A DNA stretch of 64,000 nt from Begonia masoniana (GCA_022432975.1 CM039502.1:25690383-25754382), one strand, 5' to 3'. Shown: positions 1 through 10,518, numbered from the stretch's first letter. Numbers and translations are program-made. The notes: generated from the letters alone by a model not told the origin.

Positions 1-922
1 GCAGTTTAACTGATGTCTGTTGGAGTAAAGGTGAAGTTGACAACGTTTTGATTTGAATAGGTTGAGTCCTCATGACAGTAGTTGTTTCAATGTTTTGAAT
101 TTTTCTGATAATGGTATTCTGCTGAGATTTGACGATGGCACTTGCTGGATTGTTTTAAGTAATGCATTTGTTAGAATGGTATTTGAATGATTTCAGTAAC
201 GTGAGTAATTTCATTTCTGTAATTAGAGTTGTGTTTGCGTAGCATGGAGTAGTTGAGTTGTTGTTCTATCGTCTATCGGAAGATATAAGTAGGACTTTTG
301 TCATTTTGCGGCCGGTGGTTATAGAGTAAAGTCGATCGGATGAGGAAATCATCCGGCTGACGTCACCGGTGGTTATAGAGTAAAGTCGATCGGATGAGGA
401 ACTTATCCGGCTGACGTCACCGGTGGATATAGAGTAAAGTCGATTGGATGAGGAAATCATCCGGCTGACGTAACCGGTAGATGTTGGATGTATCTTGTCG
501 TTTTGCGACCGGATGATGTAGCCAAAACTTTGTCGTTTTGTGACCGGATGATGTAGTCGAAACTTTGTCGTTTTGTTTTCAGGGAAAAGCCTTCTGTTTT
601 CTACGTCAGTTCCTTCCGGTTGACTTCGTTCTTCGGATGATGTGTTTGACTTTCATAGATTTCAAGTATTTCACGCCTAAACTTTCATCCTTTCCGGTTG
701 ACTTATTTTCTTAATATTTTATGTGATCATTCAAACACTGTTACATAGTTTTGCTCAACTCTATTTTGCTCAAAGATTTTCGCTGCAAGTTTTCATGTTT
801 TATCAAACGTTAAAATTTGAATTTCGAAGGAAGTTTAAATTTCGGTCCAAGTTTTTTTTTCCTTTTAGTAATATCCGAGTTTACGAGTAACAAACTGGGT
901 TCAGAAAACTCGGGGCGTTACA
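1..922 (+). repeat. 5' LTR of element A, partial
   Basis: It matches 6711-7702 over its whole length with about a dozen substitutions. It lacks one 54-bp repeat unit and a short TTTTG-flanked insertion that are present in the 3' copy. It ends CA directly before the primer site. Confidence 0.95.
312..473 (+). repeat. 54-bp tandem repeat in LTR, 3 units
   Basis: Units start at 312, 366 and 420, exactly 54 bp apart. Each has an inverted repeat CGGATG/CATCCG. The first two end in the palindrome TGACGTCA (358-365, 412-419); in the third unit it is changed to TGACGTAA. The 3' LTR has four units. Confidence 0.95.
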
Positions 923-925
923 GTA

Positions 926-937
926 TGGTATCAGAGA
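926..937 (+). other. Primer binding site, tRNA-iMet type
   Basis: TGGTATCAGAG follows the end of the LTR after a short spacer. This is the standard plant Ty3/gypsy primer site complementary to the initiator tRNA 3' end. Confidence 0.9.
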
Positions 938-1076
938 CATTCAGTTAAACTGTTCAAAAGATTACTCATCAGTGCCAATCGTTGCATGGGGGTACTCAAA
1001 CAACTGTACGTGTTTACCTTAACCTTAGCTACTAGGTATTTAAGAGTATAATTAACCTTGTGCAGGAATATAGCAA

Positions 1077-4000
1077 ATGTCTAGACGACCAGGAAGACCA
1101 AGGTTACCAAGGGAGATACCAAGTCCGAGGCGGGAGGAGGACTCTAGTGTGATTAGGTAGCTGACAGAATTGATGCGTCAGCAGACTGATATAGTACGTC
1201 AACAGTCTGACCAATTAGGAGTGCTGTTGAGCCGGGAGACACAAGGAAGTGCCAACTCGGGTTCTAGTAGTGAACATTCTGGAGATAGATTCCGGAGACT
1301 GAGACCACCCACGTTTGATGGTCAGTCAACTGATCCAATTATTGCTGAGGGTTGGCTTAGAAAAATTGAAAGTATGTTTAGGTGTGCCAATATTGAAGAA
1401 GAGGACAAAGTCACGTTGGCCACGTTCCATTTGGCTTGTGAAGCTCAACTCTGGTGGGAAACAGTTGAAACCACCACTGACATTCTGACTATGACTTGGT
1501 CACAGTTTAAAGACATCTTTTATGAGAAATATTTTAACAGCACGGTCCAAATCGCAAAGAAGTTGGAGTTTCTGAATTTGAAGCAGACAGGGTCCGTGGC
1601 CGAGTACAGTAGGCAATTTGAGTCCTTGTCCAGGTTTGCTTGACATTTTGCTCATAAGGACGAGGATAAGGTGTTCAAATTTGTGCATGGACTGAAGCCA
1701 GAGATTTATCGAGGAGTCAAATTCTATGGCATTAAAGGTTTAACGTTCAGTGAAGTTGTGTCCACTGCTCTGGAAGTGGAAGAAGCTGAAGGGAAGTGTG
1801 CTAGACCAAAGGAGGTTTCGCAAAAGTGTATCCAGCCACACCATCAGAGGGGAGAGAAGAGGCCAAGTGAAGGCCAAAGTAACCAAGGATCTGGAAAGAG
1901 GGTACTGAATACCCAGAAGTTTCCTCAATGCCCGAAATGTTCAAAGAATCACTCGGGTGAGTGTAGATTTGGATCGGGTAAGTGTTTTAACTGTGAAGAG
2001 GTTGGACATTTGTACAAGGATTGCCCAAAGCCCCGGATCATTCGATGTTTCCATTGCAACAAGGTTGGCCATGTCAACAAAGACTGCCCAGCCTTGAAGG
2101 GTGGCCCTGCCAGGATTAAGCCAAGAATATTCTCCATGATGGAGTCAGGTGGTGAGGACCAGCCTGCTGTAGTGTCAGGTACTATATTGATTAACTCTGT
2201 ACCTACTTTTACTTTGATAGATTCAGGTGCAACTCATTCTTTTATAGCCTCTACATTTGCTGATAAGTTAGATGTACGGTTTACTCCTTCTGAGCATGTG
2301 TATAACGTAGCATTACCTTCTGGTGAGCACATGCACTCCAGTCAAATGATGCCTGATAGTGTGGTGTTAGTAGGGAACATGAATTTGCCTGCTGATCTTA
2401 TTGTTATGGACATAATGGGATTTGATGTGATCCTAGGAATGGACTGGCTGTTTAAGCATCATGCCACAATAGATTGTAGGACTGGAATAGTTAACTTCCA
2501 ACCCCCTGGTAGTTTGAAACACACCTTTCAAGCCTCAAAGAAAGGTAAGGAAATGTCTGTGATGACCTCTATTAACACAAGACCCTCCCCTTGCAGAGAG
2601 TATTTGTGCTTTTTGGCCAGTGCTTTAGACACACAAACAGTAGGAAAATCAAGCCCCAAAAATGTTTTAGTTGTCCAAGATTTTCCAGAAGTATTCCTAG
2701 ATGACCTTCCTGGTTTGCCACCAGATAGGGAAATTGAATTCGTTGTAGATGTTTACCCCGGCGCTGAGCCAGTATCTAAGAATCCATATAGACTAGCACC
2801 AACAGAACTTAAAGAGTTGAAGAAACAGTTAGAGGACTTGTTGGAAAAGGGGTTCATACGCCCTAGCTTTTCACCATGGGGTGCACCTGTCCTTTTTGTC
2901 AAAAAGAAGGATGGATCAATGCGTATGTGCATAGACTATAGAGAATTGAATAAGCTAACTGTCAAGAACAAGTATCCACTGCCGAGGATCGATGATTTAT
3001 TTGATCAGCTTTAGGGTGCAAGAGTTTTCTCAAAAATTGACCTTAGGTCTGGTTATTACCAGTTGAAGGTTAAATCTGAAGATATCCCAAAGACTGCCTT
3101 TCGCACAAGGTATGGGCATTATGAGTTTTTGGTTATGTCTTTTGGTTTGACAAATGCGCCAGCAGCCTTCATGGATCTCATGAATAGGGTGTTTCACGAG
3201 TATTTGGACAAGTTTGTCATTGTATTCATAGATGACATTTTAATCTATTCTAGAACTAAGGATGAGCATGCAGGACACCTAAGCTTGGTGTTAGGATTGC
3301 TGAGGCAGCACCAACTTTATGCTAAGTTTTCCAAGTGTGAGTTTTGGTTGGACAGAGTTCACTTTCTTGGTCATGTGATCTCTGGTGATGGGATATCTGT
3401 CGATCCAGCCAAGGTTCAAGCTGTTAAGGAATGGCCCCAACCGAAGAATGCTTCCGATATCAGGAGTTTTCTTGGGTTAGCAGGATATTATAGGAAATTC
3501 ATCGAGGGATTTTCAAAGATTGTCACACCCCTTACTATGTTGACAAGGAAAAATGTGAAGTATAATTGGACTGATAAATGTGAATCCAGTTTCCAGACCT
3601 TAAAGCAAAAACTGACCAATGCCCCAATTTTAACTCTTCCTGTCGAAAATGGTAAATTCAGTATTTATTGTGATGCTTCCAAGGTTGGACTTGGTAGTGT
3701 TTTGATGCAAGATAGAAAAGTTATAGCTTATGCCTCTAGGCAGTTAAAAGTACACGAAAAGAATTACCCTACACATGACTTAGAATTAGCTGCTGTGGTT
3801 TTTGCATTAAAGATTTGGAGGCACTACCTGCATGGACAAGTTTGTGAGATATTTTCGGATCATAAAAGTCTAAAATACATTTTCACGCAAAAAGAACTGA
3901 ATATGAGAAAACGTAGGTGGTTAGAGTTTGTCAAAGATTATGATTTTGAGATAAAGTACCACCCTGGTAAGGCGAATGTTGTGGCTGATGCTTTGAGTAG

Positions 4001-5561
4001 AGTGACTCCTTCAGTCTCTGCATTGATTTTAAACATACCAATAGCCTTAGAGACAGAATTCCAAAGATTTAACCTGGAAGCTGTGTCTAGTGTGTCAGCC
4101 ATGCTTTCGGCCATATCTTTGAGGCCAACTATTTTGGAGAAAATAAAGGAAGTTCAAATGAATGACGCTGAATGTAATAAGTATAAGTTGTGCATAGATT
4201 CTACTGATAAGTCGGATTTCAACTGCTCAGCTGATGGAATTCTTAAGTTTCGAAGTAGATGGTTTGTTCCGGCTGATACTGAACTTAAAAGGGAAATCCT
4301 ATCTGAGGCACATTCCTCCAGACTTTCCGTTCATCCTGGAGGTACGAAAATGTACAGAGATCTCAAGCAACATTATTGGTGGCCAAGTATGAGGAGATGT
4401 GTGGCGGAGTACGTGGAGTCATGTCTGGTCTGCCAGCAAGTCAAAGCTGAACATCAGAGGCCTGCTGGAACATTACAACCCTTACCAGTTCCCGAATGGA
4501 AATGGAAACAAATAACTATGGATTTTGTTATAGGATTACCTAGAACAACAAAAGGTCACGATGCAATTTGGGTAGTAGTTGATCGTTTAACCAAATCAGC
4601 TCACTTTCTGCCAATAAAGATAACATACTCGATGGATCAATTGGCTGAGTTGTATGTGCACGAGGTTGTTAGACTGCATGGAGTTCCAAGCACCATAGTT
4701 TCAGATCGAGACTCCAGATTTACATCTAAGTTTTAGAAATGTATGCACAAGGCTATGGGAACACAGCTTAGTTTTAGCACAGCCTTTCATCCTCAAACTG
4801 ATGGACAATCCGAGAGAACTATCCAAACGTTGGAGGATATGCTTCGTGCATGTGTGCTGGAATTTCAGGGTTCTTGGAGTAAGTATATACCATTGATTGA
4901 ATTCTCTTATAATAACAGTTTTCAAGCAACAATAGACATGGCACCATACGAGGCATTATATGGGCGTAAGTGCAGATCTCCATTATATTGGGATGAAGTT
5001 GGAGAAGCACAGTTGATTGGTCCTGACATTGTGCAGCAGACAGTGGAAAAGATTGCTCTTATCCGACAGAGGATCTTAACAGCTCAAAGCTGGCAGAAAA
5101 GCTATGCAAACAAAAGACGAAGAGAATTAGAATTTGATGTCGGTAATGAGGTTTTCCTTAAGGTGTCGCCTTTCAAAGGAGTTCTGAGATTTGGGAAAAG
5201 AGGCAAGTTGAACCCCAGATATATAGGACCTTTTCAAATAGTGAAGAGAATTGGGAAGTCAGCATATCAACTTCAGTTACCAGTCTCTCTGGAGGGAATT
5301 CATAATGTGTTTCATGTTTCCATGCTAAAGAAATGTGTTAGAGATCCTTCACAGATTATAGAACAGCAGAGTATCGAAGTCCTTCCTACTCTTGCATTTG
5401 AGGAGAAACCAGTAAGAATCTTAGATTATGTAGTGAAGGTATTACGCAACAAAGAAGTTCCACTGGTAAAGGTCTTATGGCACAACCAGAATATTGAGGA
5501 GACAACTTGGGAGCGCCAGCAAGACATGATGGACCAATATCCGGAATTATTCAGGTACTAA
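1077..5561 (+). pseudogene. Gag-pol polyprotein, one frame broken by four stops
   Basis: From the ATG at 1077 to the TAA at 5559-5561 is 4485 nt with no frameshift, but there are stops near 1158, 1641, 3013 and 4735. In order: gag (retrotransposon capsid); three CCHC-like zinc knuckles around 1930-2095; aspartic protease with DSGATHSF near 2218; RT with FIDDILIYS near 3220; RNase H with YCDAS near 3665 and DHKSLKY; integrase with an HX3-4HX..CX2C zinc region (about 4306-4445); a DD35E core (D near 4519, D near 4707, E near 4813); and a C-terminal chromodomain-like segment from about 5400. The product would act in virus-like particles and integrate cDNA. Compared with element I-J, two stops replace CAG and one replaces TGG. 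Not functional as read. Confidence 0.95.
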
Positions 5562-5596
5562 ATTTTGAGGACAAAATTCTTTTAAGGAGGGTAGAT
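5561..5596 (+). other. AGGA-loop hairpin and polypurine tract of element A
   Basis: AATTTTG (5561-5567), loop AGGA, CAAAATT (5572-5578) form a 7-bp stem starting at the gag-pol stop codon. The purine tract AAGGAGGGTAGA (5584-5595) directly precedes the 3' LTR and would prime plus-strand DNA. Confidence 0.85.
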
Positions 5597-5732
5597 TGTA
5601 GCACCCGGCTCTATTAAACCAAATTTAATTGCCAATTATAATGTGTTAATTTTATGGAAGAATTGAGGGAGAAAGTGATTAGGTTAGTTAATAACTATGT
5701 AAGGACAAAAGGGTAATTAGCAATTTTATAAA

Positions 5733-5748
5733 TGGATAACGTATTTAA
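5733..5748 (+). promoter_or_regulatory. Likely LTR TATA region
   Basis: GGATAACGTATTTAAT matches GGATAACCTATTTAAG at the same place in LTRs B (13616-13631), I (55174-55190) and J (62047-62063), each read on the minus strand. A conserved GCCGCCACTGTTT follows about 30 nt downstream, a plausible start region. Inferred from position and conservation only. Confidence 0.5.
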
Positions 5749-6133
5749 TGGAGGGTTTAATGAGGTTTAGCCGCCACTGTTTCCCTCATTTTCCTTCTCG
5801 GTATTCAGCTCAAGCACAGCAGAGCTCCAGGCGATTTCCCTCTCCGATACTCATTCCTCAAACTAGGTGAGTTTTCCATTTTATTTCTCGAGGTTTTAGT
5901 GGCTAGATAGCAGAGATAGTGTAATGCGCGTATTTTGATAATACTGCGAGTGAGTTGAGTTCGATTTTAGTACTGAGCTGAGAGTGTATGATGATTAGAG
6001 ATTTCAAACGAGCCCCTTAGGTTTCAGAACGATTTAGGATAAGGTTAGTGGTGATCTAATCGGTATTTTTGCTTATGACGCTAGGTGAGCAGGGTTTCCA
6101 GAGTAGTTGAAACTGAACGATTTCCAGGAGACC

Positions 6134-6617
6134 AGGTAAGTAAAGTATGCATGTGCCTTCGGGCCTACATCACAAAACAGTAGGGTTATGCATATTGAGA
6201 ATGATTTTGTATGTCACGCATCATGTTTTTTTTTAAAGACTACGAAAATGAATTTCCATGTAAGAATAGTGAAGTATGAACTGTATGTGACAGACAAACT
6301 ATTAAGGGAGCTAATCCGCCCCTTAATCGAGTAGAGGATGTATGACATTGGGAGAATTGATCCCACTCCCAAGGGAACAGAGGGATCAGTTCAGCTATTA
6401 AGGGAACTAATCCGCCCCTTAATCGAGTAGAGGATGTATGACCTTGGGAAAATTGATCCACTTCCCAAGGGAACCGAGGGATCAGATCAGCTTATGAATG
6501 TATGTGAATGCAACTGAGATGAGAAAGTAGAAATTGCATGTTTAGGAATTTATGTTTCAGCATTTCATTCCATTACTTACTTAGCATTAGGCTAATAGAT
6601 GGGTTTTGTGATGTAGG
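6134..6617 (+). other. LTR leader module: donor, hairpin, closing inverted repeat, acceptor
   Basis: CAGGTAAGT (6134-6142); hairpin GCC-TTCG-GGC (6155-6164); CCTACATCACAAAAC (6164-6178); second hairpin TTAGC-ATTAG-GCTAA (6581-6595); then GTTTTGTGATGTAGG (6603-6617), the exact reverse complement of the first 15-mer. GT at 6137 and AG at 6616 would bound a 480-nt intron. The same order recurs in nine other LTR copies in this window. Structure is seen directly; splicing is inferred. Confidence 0.75.
6299..6490 (+). repeat. 96-bp tandem duplication inside the leader module
   Basis: Two units start at 6299 and 6395. Each can form two stems: TTAAGGG with CCCCTTAA, and TTGGGA with TCCCAA. A related two-unit array with the same stems is present in LTRs B, I and J. 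Confidence 0.85.
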
Positions 6618-7032
6618 TGGAGAAGTTACAGCAGGTGAGCCTTCTGAGTTCGTTGAAGGATAGGCTGGTTGGGGGAGCACACTCATGCCACGGACCTGGT
6701 ATTTGATGAGGCAGTTTAATTGATGTCTGTTGGAGTAAAGGTGAAGTTGACAACGTTTTGATTTGAATAGGTTGAGTCCTCATGACAGTAGTTGTTTCAA
6801 TGTTTTGAAAATATTTTGAATTTTTCTGATAATGGTATTCTGCTGAGATTTGACGATGGCACTTGCTGGATTGTTTTAAGTAATGCATTTGTTAGAATGG
6901 TATTTGAATGATTTCAGTAACGTGAGTAATTTCATTTCTGTAATTAGAGTTGTGTTTGCGTAGCATGGAGTAGTTGAGTTGTTGTTCTGTCGTCTATCAG
7001 AAGATATAAGTAGGACTTTTGTCATTTTACGG

Positions 7033-7248
7033 CCGGTGGTTATAGAGTAAAGTCGATCGGATGAGGAAATCATCCGGCTGACGTCACCGGTGGTTATAGA
7101 GTAAAGTCGATCGGATGAGGAAATCATCCGGCTGACGTCACCGGTGGATATAGAGTAAAGTCAATCGGATGAGGAAATTATCCGGCTGACGTCACCGGTG
7201 GATATAGAGTAAAGTCGATCGGATGAGGAAATCATCCGGCTGACGTCA
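7033..7248 (+). repeat. 54-bp tandem repeat in LTR, 4 units
   Basis: Units start at 7033, 7087, 7141 and 7195. All four carry TGACGTCA (7079, 7133, 7187, 7241), the core of CRE/as-1-like bZIP sites, next to a CGGATG/CATCCG stem. Confidence 0.95.
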
Positions 7249-7703
7249 CCGGTAGATGTAGGATGTATCTTGTCGTTTTGCGACCGGATGATGTAGCCGA
7301 AACTTTGTCATTTTGTGACCGGATGATGTAGTCGAAACTTTGTCGTTTTGTTATCAGGGAAAAGCCTTCTGTTTTCTACGTCAGTTCCTTCCGGTTGACT
7401 TCGTTCTTCGAATGATGTGTTTGACTTTCATAGATTTCAAGTATTTCACGCCTAAACTTTCATCCCTTCCGGTTGAATTATTTTCTTAATATTTTATGTG
7501 ATCATTCAAACACTATTACATAGTTTTGCTCAACTCTATTTTGCTCAAAGATTTCCGCTGCAAGTTTTCATATTTTATCAAACGTTAAAATTTGAATTTC
7601 GAAGGAAGTTTAAATTTCGGTCCAAGTTTTTTTTTTTTTTCCTTTTAGTAATATCCGAGTTTACGAGTAACAAACTGGGTTCAGAAAACTCGGGGCGTTA
7701 CAG

Positions 7704-8640
7704 CTACCGCCTCCGGCATATGTACGCAAACTTTAAAAGCCAATTTTTGGGGCAGAGCATTCAGAGATGCAATGTGGAATGCGGCCAAGGCAACCACAAA
7801 TTTTCATTTTGAGATAGAAATGAAGAAACTACATCAGATTCACCCGGATGCCCACACATGGCTTCGACAAACACCGTCTAGCTATTGGGCTAGTCATGCA
7901 TTTTCCTCAATTCCAAGTGTGATATGAGCTTGAATAATTTATGCGAGTCGTTCAATGAAGTTCTATTGTCGGGCATGGACAAACCAATCTTGACCATGTT
8001 CGAGATGATTCGAAAGTCCTTGATGACTCGCCTTGTAAAAAAATATGAGAAGATGCTCTTGTCAACAGACCTCACGTGTCCTAAGATAAAGAAAAAGCTT
8101 GGGAAGCTAGATCGTGCAGCTCGAAATTGGAATGCTGTGTTCGCGGGAGATGCATGATTTGAGTTCAGTAATGACAATGAACAATATGTTGTCGACCTGA
8201 ATGCAGGTGCGTGCATCTGTTGCAGGTGGGAGCTTACTAGAATCTCATGTGTCCATTTCATTCTATGCATGCATTTCATGAGTCTGACACCGAAAAATTT
8301 CGTTCATCGACTCTATCACTAGGCGACATATGTAAAGATGTACTCAAACTTCATCGTCCCATTAGTGGCATTGACATGTGGTCGCCCATACACGAAATGA
8401 ACCCAATCATTCTGCCCGAGAAAATGCGTCAACCTAGTAGGCTGAAGAAGAATAGAGTGCACCATGTCGATGAGCCGTCGAGGTCGATAATTTCTACAAA
8501 GAAATCTACAATGACGTGTCGTATATGTCGGCATCACGGTAATAATAGTCGCACTTGTCCTGACAGGGGATCAACTTTAGGCGCTGCTTCCACTTCTGCT
8601 TCCCAAGACACATTTATGAGTTTTCACACATTTGACGGGA
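7704..8640 (+). pseudogene. MULE (Mutator-like) transposase, C-terminal fragment
   Basis: Translation across shifting frames gives features of plant MuDR-type transposases: RHMYANFK near 7719; the conserved stretch CDMSLNNLCESFN at about 7918-7957; a SWIM-type zinc region (YVVDLNAGACICCRWELT, about 8186-8240) followed by C.H; and a terminal CRICRHHGNNSRTCP knuckle (about 8521-8565). The reading frame is broken by frameshifts near 7750, 7900 and 8240 and by a stop near 8156. The N-terminal half, including the catalytic DDE core, is absent: it begins exactly where LTR A ends, so element A probably inserted into it. Confidence 0.85.
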
Positions 8641-9012
8641 TGCGGGTACATTTCAACCCTTTTTTCATAAACACACTTTCATTATTTTTCTTAATATAGT
8701 TTTCATTATGTGCAGAAATATTCCACACATGGCTATGGACGAAGAAACGTATGACTATATTCAGGCTATATCGTTTGGTAATTTTTTAAAATTAATTTTT
8801 TACAATGTCTAATGTAAATATGTTTTATGATTTAATTAACTAAAATGACAATAAATCGTACCAGTGCTAGAAAATCATGAAAAATTTCCTATTATCTTTC
8901 CATTGTTTGATGAAGAAATGGTCAAATTTTTAAATAAATCTAATATTGTTTGGTAATTTTTTAAAATTAATTTTTTATAATGTGTAATGTAAGTATATTT
9001 TATGATTTAATT
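8641..9012 (+). repeat. AT-rich MULE tail with a 65-bp direct repeat
   Basis: No gene seen. 8773-8837 and 8948-9012 are the same 65-bp AT-rich sequence with a few differences, 175 bp apart. The 41-bp array of LTR H begins at the very next base after the second copy, so this is a rearrangement junction. Confidence 0.7.
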
Positions 9013-10203
9013 CACCTCTGGCCCGAGTCTCACTCGGAATTCGCGGAGCACATCACCTCCGGCCCGAGTCCCACTCGGAATTCGCGGAGCACATCACCTC
9101 CAGCCCGAGTCCAACTCGGAATTCGCGGACCACATCACCTCCTGCCCAAGTCCCACTCAGAATTCGCGGAGCACCTCACCTCCGGCCCGAGTCTCACTCG
9201 GAATTCGGGAAGCACATCACCTCCGGCCCGAGTCCCACTCAGAATTCGCGGAGCACATCACCTCCTGCCCAAGTCCCACTCAGAATTCGCGGAGCACCTC
9301 ACCTCCGGCCCGAGTCTCACTCGGAATTCGGGAAGCACATCACCTCCGGCCCGAGTCTCACTCGGAATTCGCGGAGCACCTCACCTCCGGCCCGAGTCCC
9401 ACTCAGAATTTGCAGAGCACATCACCTCCGGCCCGAGTCCCACTCGGAATTCGCGGAGCACATCACCTCCGGCCCGAGTCCCACTCGGAATTCGCGGAGC
9501 ACATCACCTCCAGCCCGAGTCCAACTCGGAATTCGCGGACCACATCACCTCCTGCCCAAGTCCCACTCGGAATTCGCGGAGCACCTCACCTCCGGCCCGA
9601 GTCCCACTCGGAATTCGCGGAGCACATCACCTCCGGCCCGAGTCCCACTCGGAATTCGCGGAGCACATCACCTCCGGCCCGAGTCTCACTCGGAATTCGC
9701 GGAGCACATCACCTCCGGCCCGAGTCCCACTCGGAATTCGCGGAGCACATCACCTCCGGCCCGAGTCCCACTCAGAATTCGCGGAGCACATCACCTCCGG
9801 CCCGAGTCCCACTCAGAATTCGCGGAGCACATCACCTCCGGCCCGAGTCCCACTCAGAATTCGCGGAGCACATCACCTCCGGCCCGAGTCCCACTCGGAA
9901 TTCGCGGAGCACATCACCTCCGGCCCGAGTCCCACTCGGAATTCGCGGAGCACATCACCTCCGGCCCGAGTCTCACTCGGAATTCGCGGAGCACATCACC
10001 TCCGGCCCGAGTCCCACTCGGAATTCGCGGAGCACATCACCTCCGGCCCGAGTCCCACTCGGAATTCGCGGAGCACATCACCTCCGGCCCGAGTCTCACT
10101 CGGAATTCGCGGAGCACATCACCTCACCTCCGCCCTGTCCCACTCAGAATTTGCAGAGCACATCACCTCCGGCCCGAGTCCCACTCGGAATTCGCGGAGC
10201 ACA
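9013..10203 (-). repeat. 41-bp minisatellite, about 29 units
   Basis: GGCCCGAG recurs at 9020, 9061 and so on, every 41 bp. Each unit can fold as CCGAGT-ccc-ACTCGG inside an outer CTCCG/CGGAG stem. Variant units recur 123 bp (3 units) and 410 bp (10 units) apart, giving higher-order repeats. It sits where the other LTRs carry their own arrays inside the leader module. Because 41 is not a multiple of 3 and units lack stops, several frames stay open; these ORFs are by-products. Confidence 0.95.
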
Positions 10204-10459
10204 TCGCATACAGACTACTCAAAACGTGTTTACGACTCACAACATGCAAACAACGGTGGTGTACCATGACCAACTGACGACAACTCCACATCCCCATCAC
10301 TTCACACGCGTACCTACGACTCACAACCTGCATACAACTAACCCACACCCTGCACAAGTCACATAACATACCACTAACGACGACTGCACCTTCACGTCAC
10401 ATACAGCCTACTCATGACATACTCACAACATACACACAACTCACAACATGCGAACAACT

Positions 10460-10518
10460 GGGGTGTAGGCCCTTATGGGCGACTCTCAGACATTTACACC
10501 CACACTACTACTTACCTG
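10460..10518 (-). other. Donor side of the leader module in LTR H
   Basis: On the minus strand: CAGGTAAGT (10518-10510), hairpin GCCC-ATAA-GGGC (10480-10469), then CCTACACCCC (10469-10460). The acceptor side is not present, consistent with truncation at 9013. Confidence 0.65.

Larger units (their letters stand above)
1..7702 (+). mobile_element. Tekay-type Ty3/gypsy LTR retrotransposon A (5' end cut by window)
   Basis: The order is partial LTR, iMet-type primer site, one long gag-pol frame, purine tract, and a full LTR beginning TG and ending CA. Domain order (gag, zinc knuckles, protease, RT, RNase H, integrase, chromodomain-like tail) and LTRs over 2 kb fit the Tekay/Del chromoviruses. Window base 1 corresponds to base 6711 of the 3' LTR, so about 1.1 kb of the 5' LTR lies outside. 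The target duplication cannot be checked. It is the closest relative in the window of element I-J at 53111-62198. Confidence 0.95.
5597..7702 (+). repeat. 3' LTR of element A
   Basis: It begins TGTAGCACCC and ends GGGGCGTTACA, 2106 bp. It contains a TATA-like box, the conserved leader module, a 96-bp duplication, four 54-bp units and a poly-T run near its end. Confidence 0.95.

Noticed and set aside
8980..10366. Two long overlapping ORFs (429 and 318 codons)
   Set aside because: They are readings of a stop-free 41-bp minisatellite; the frames are open because the unit lacks stops, and there is no domain.
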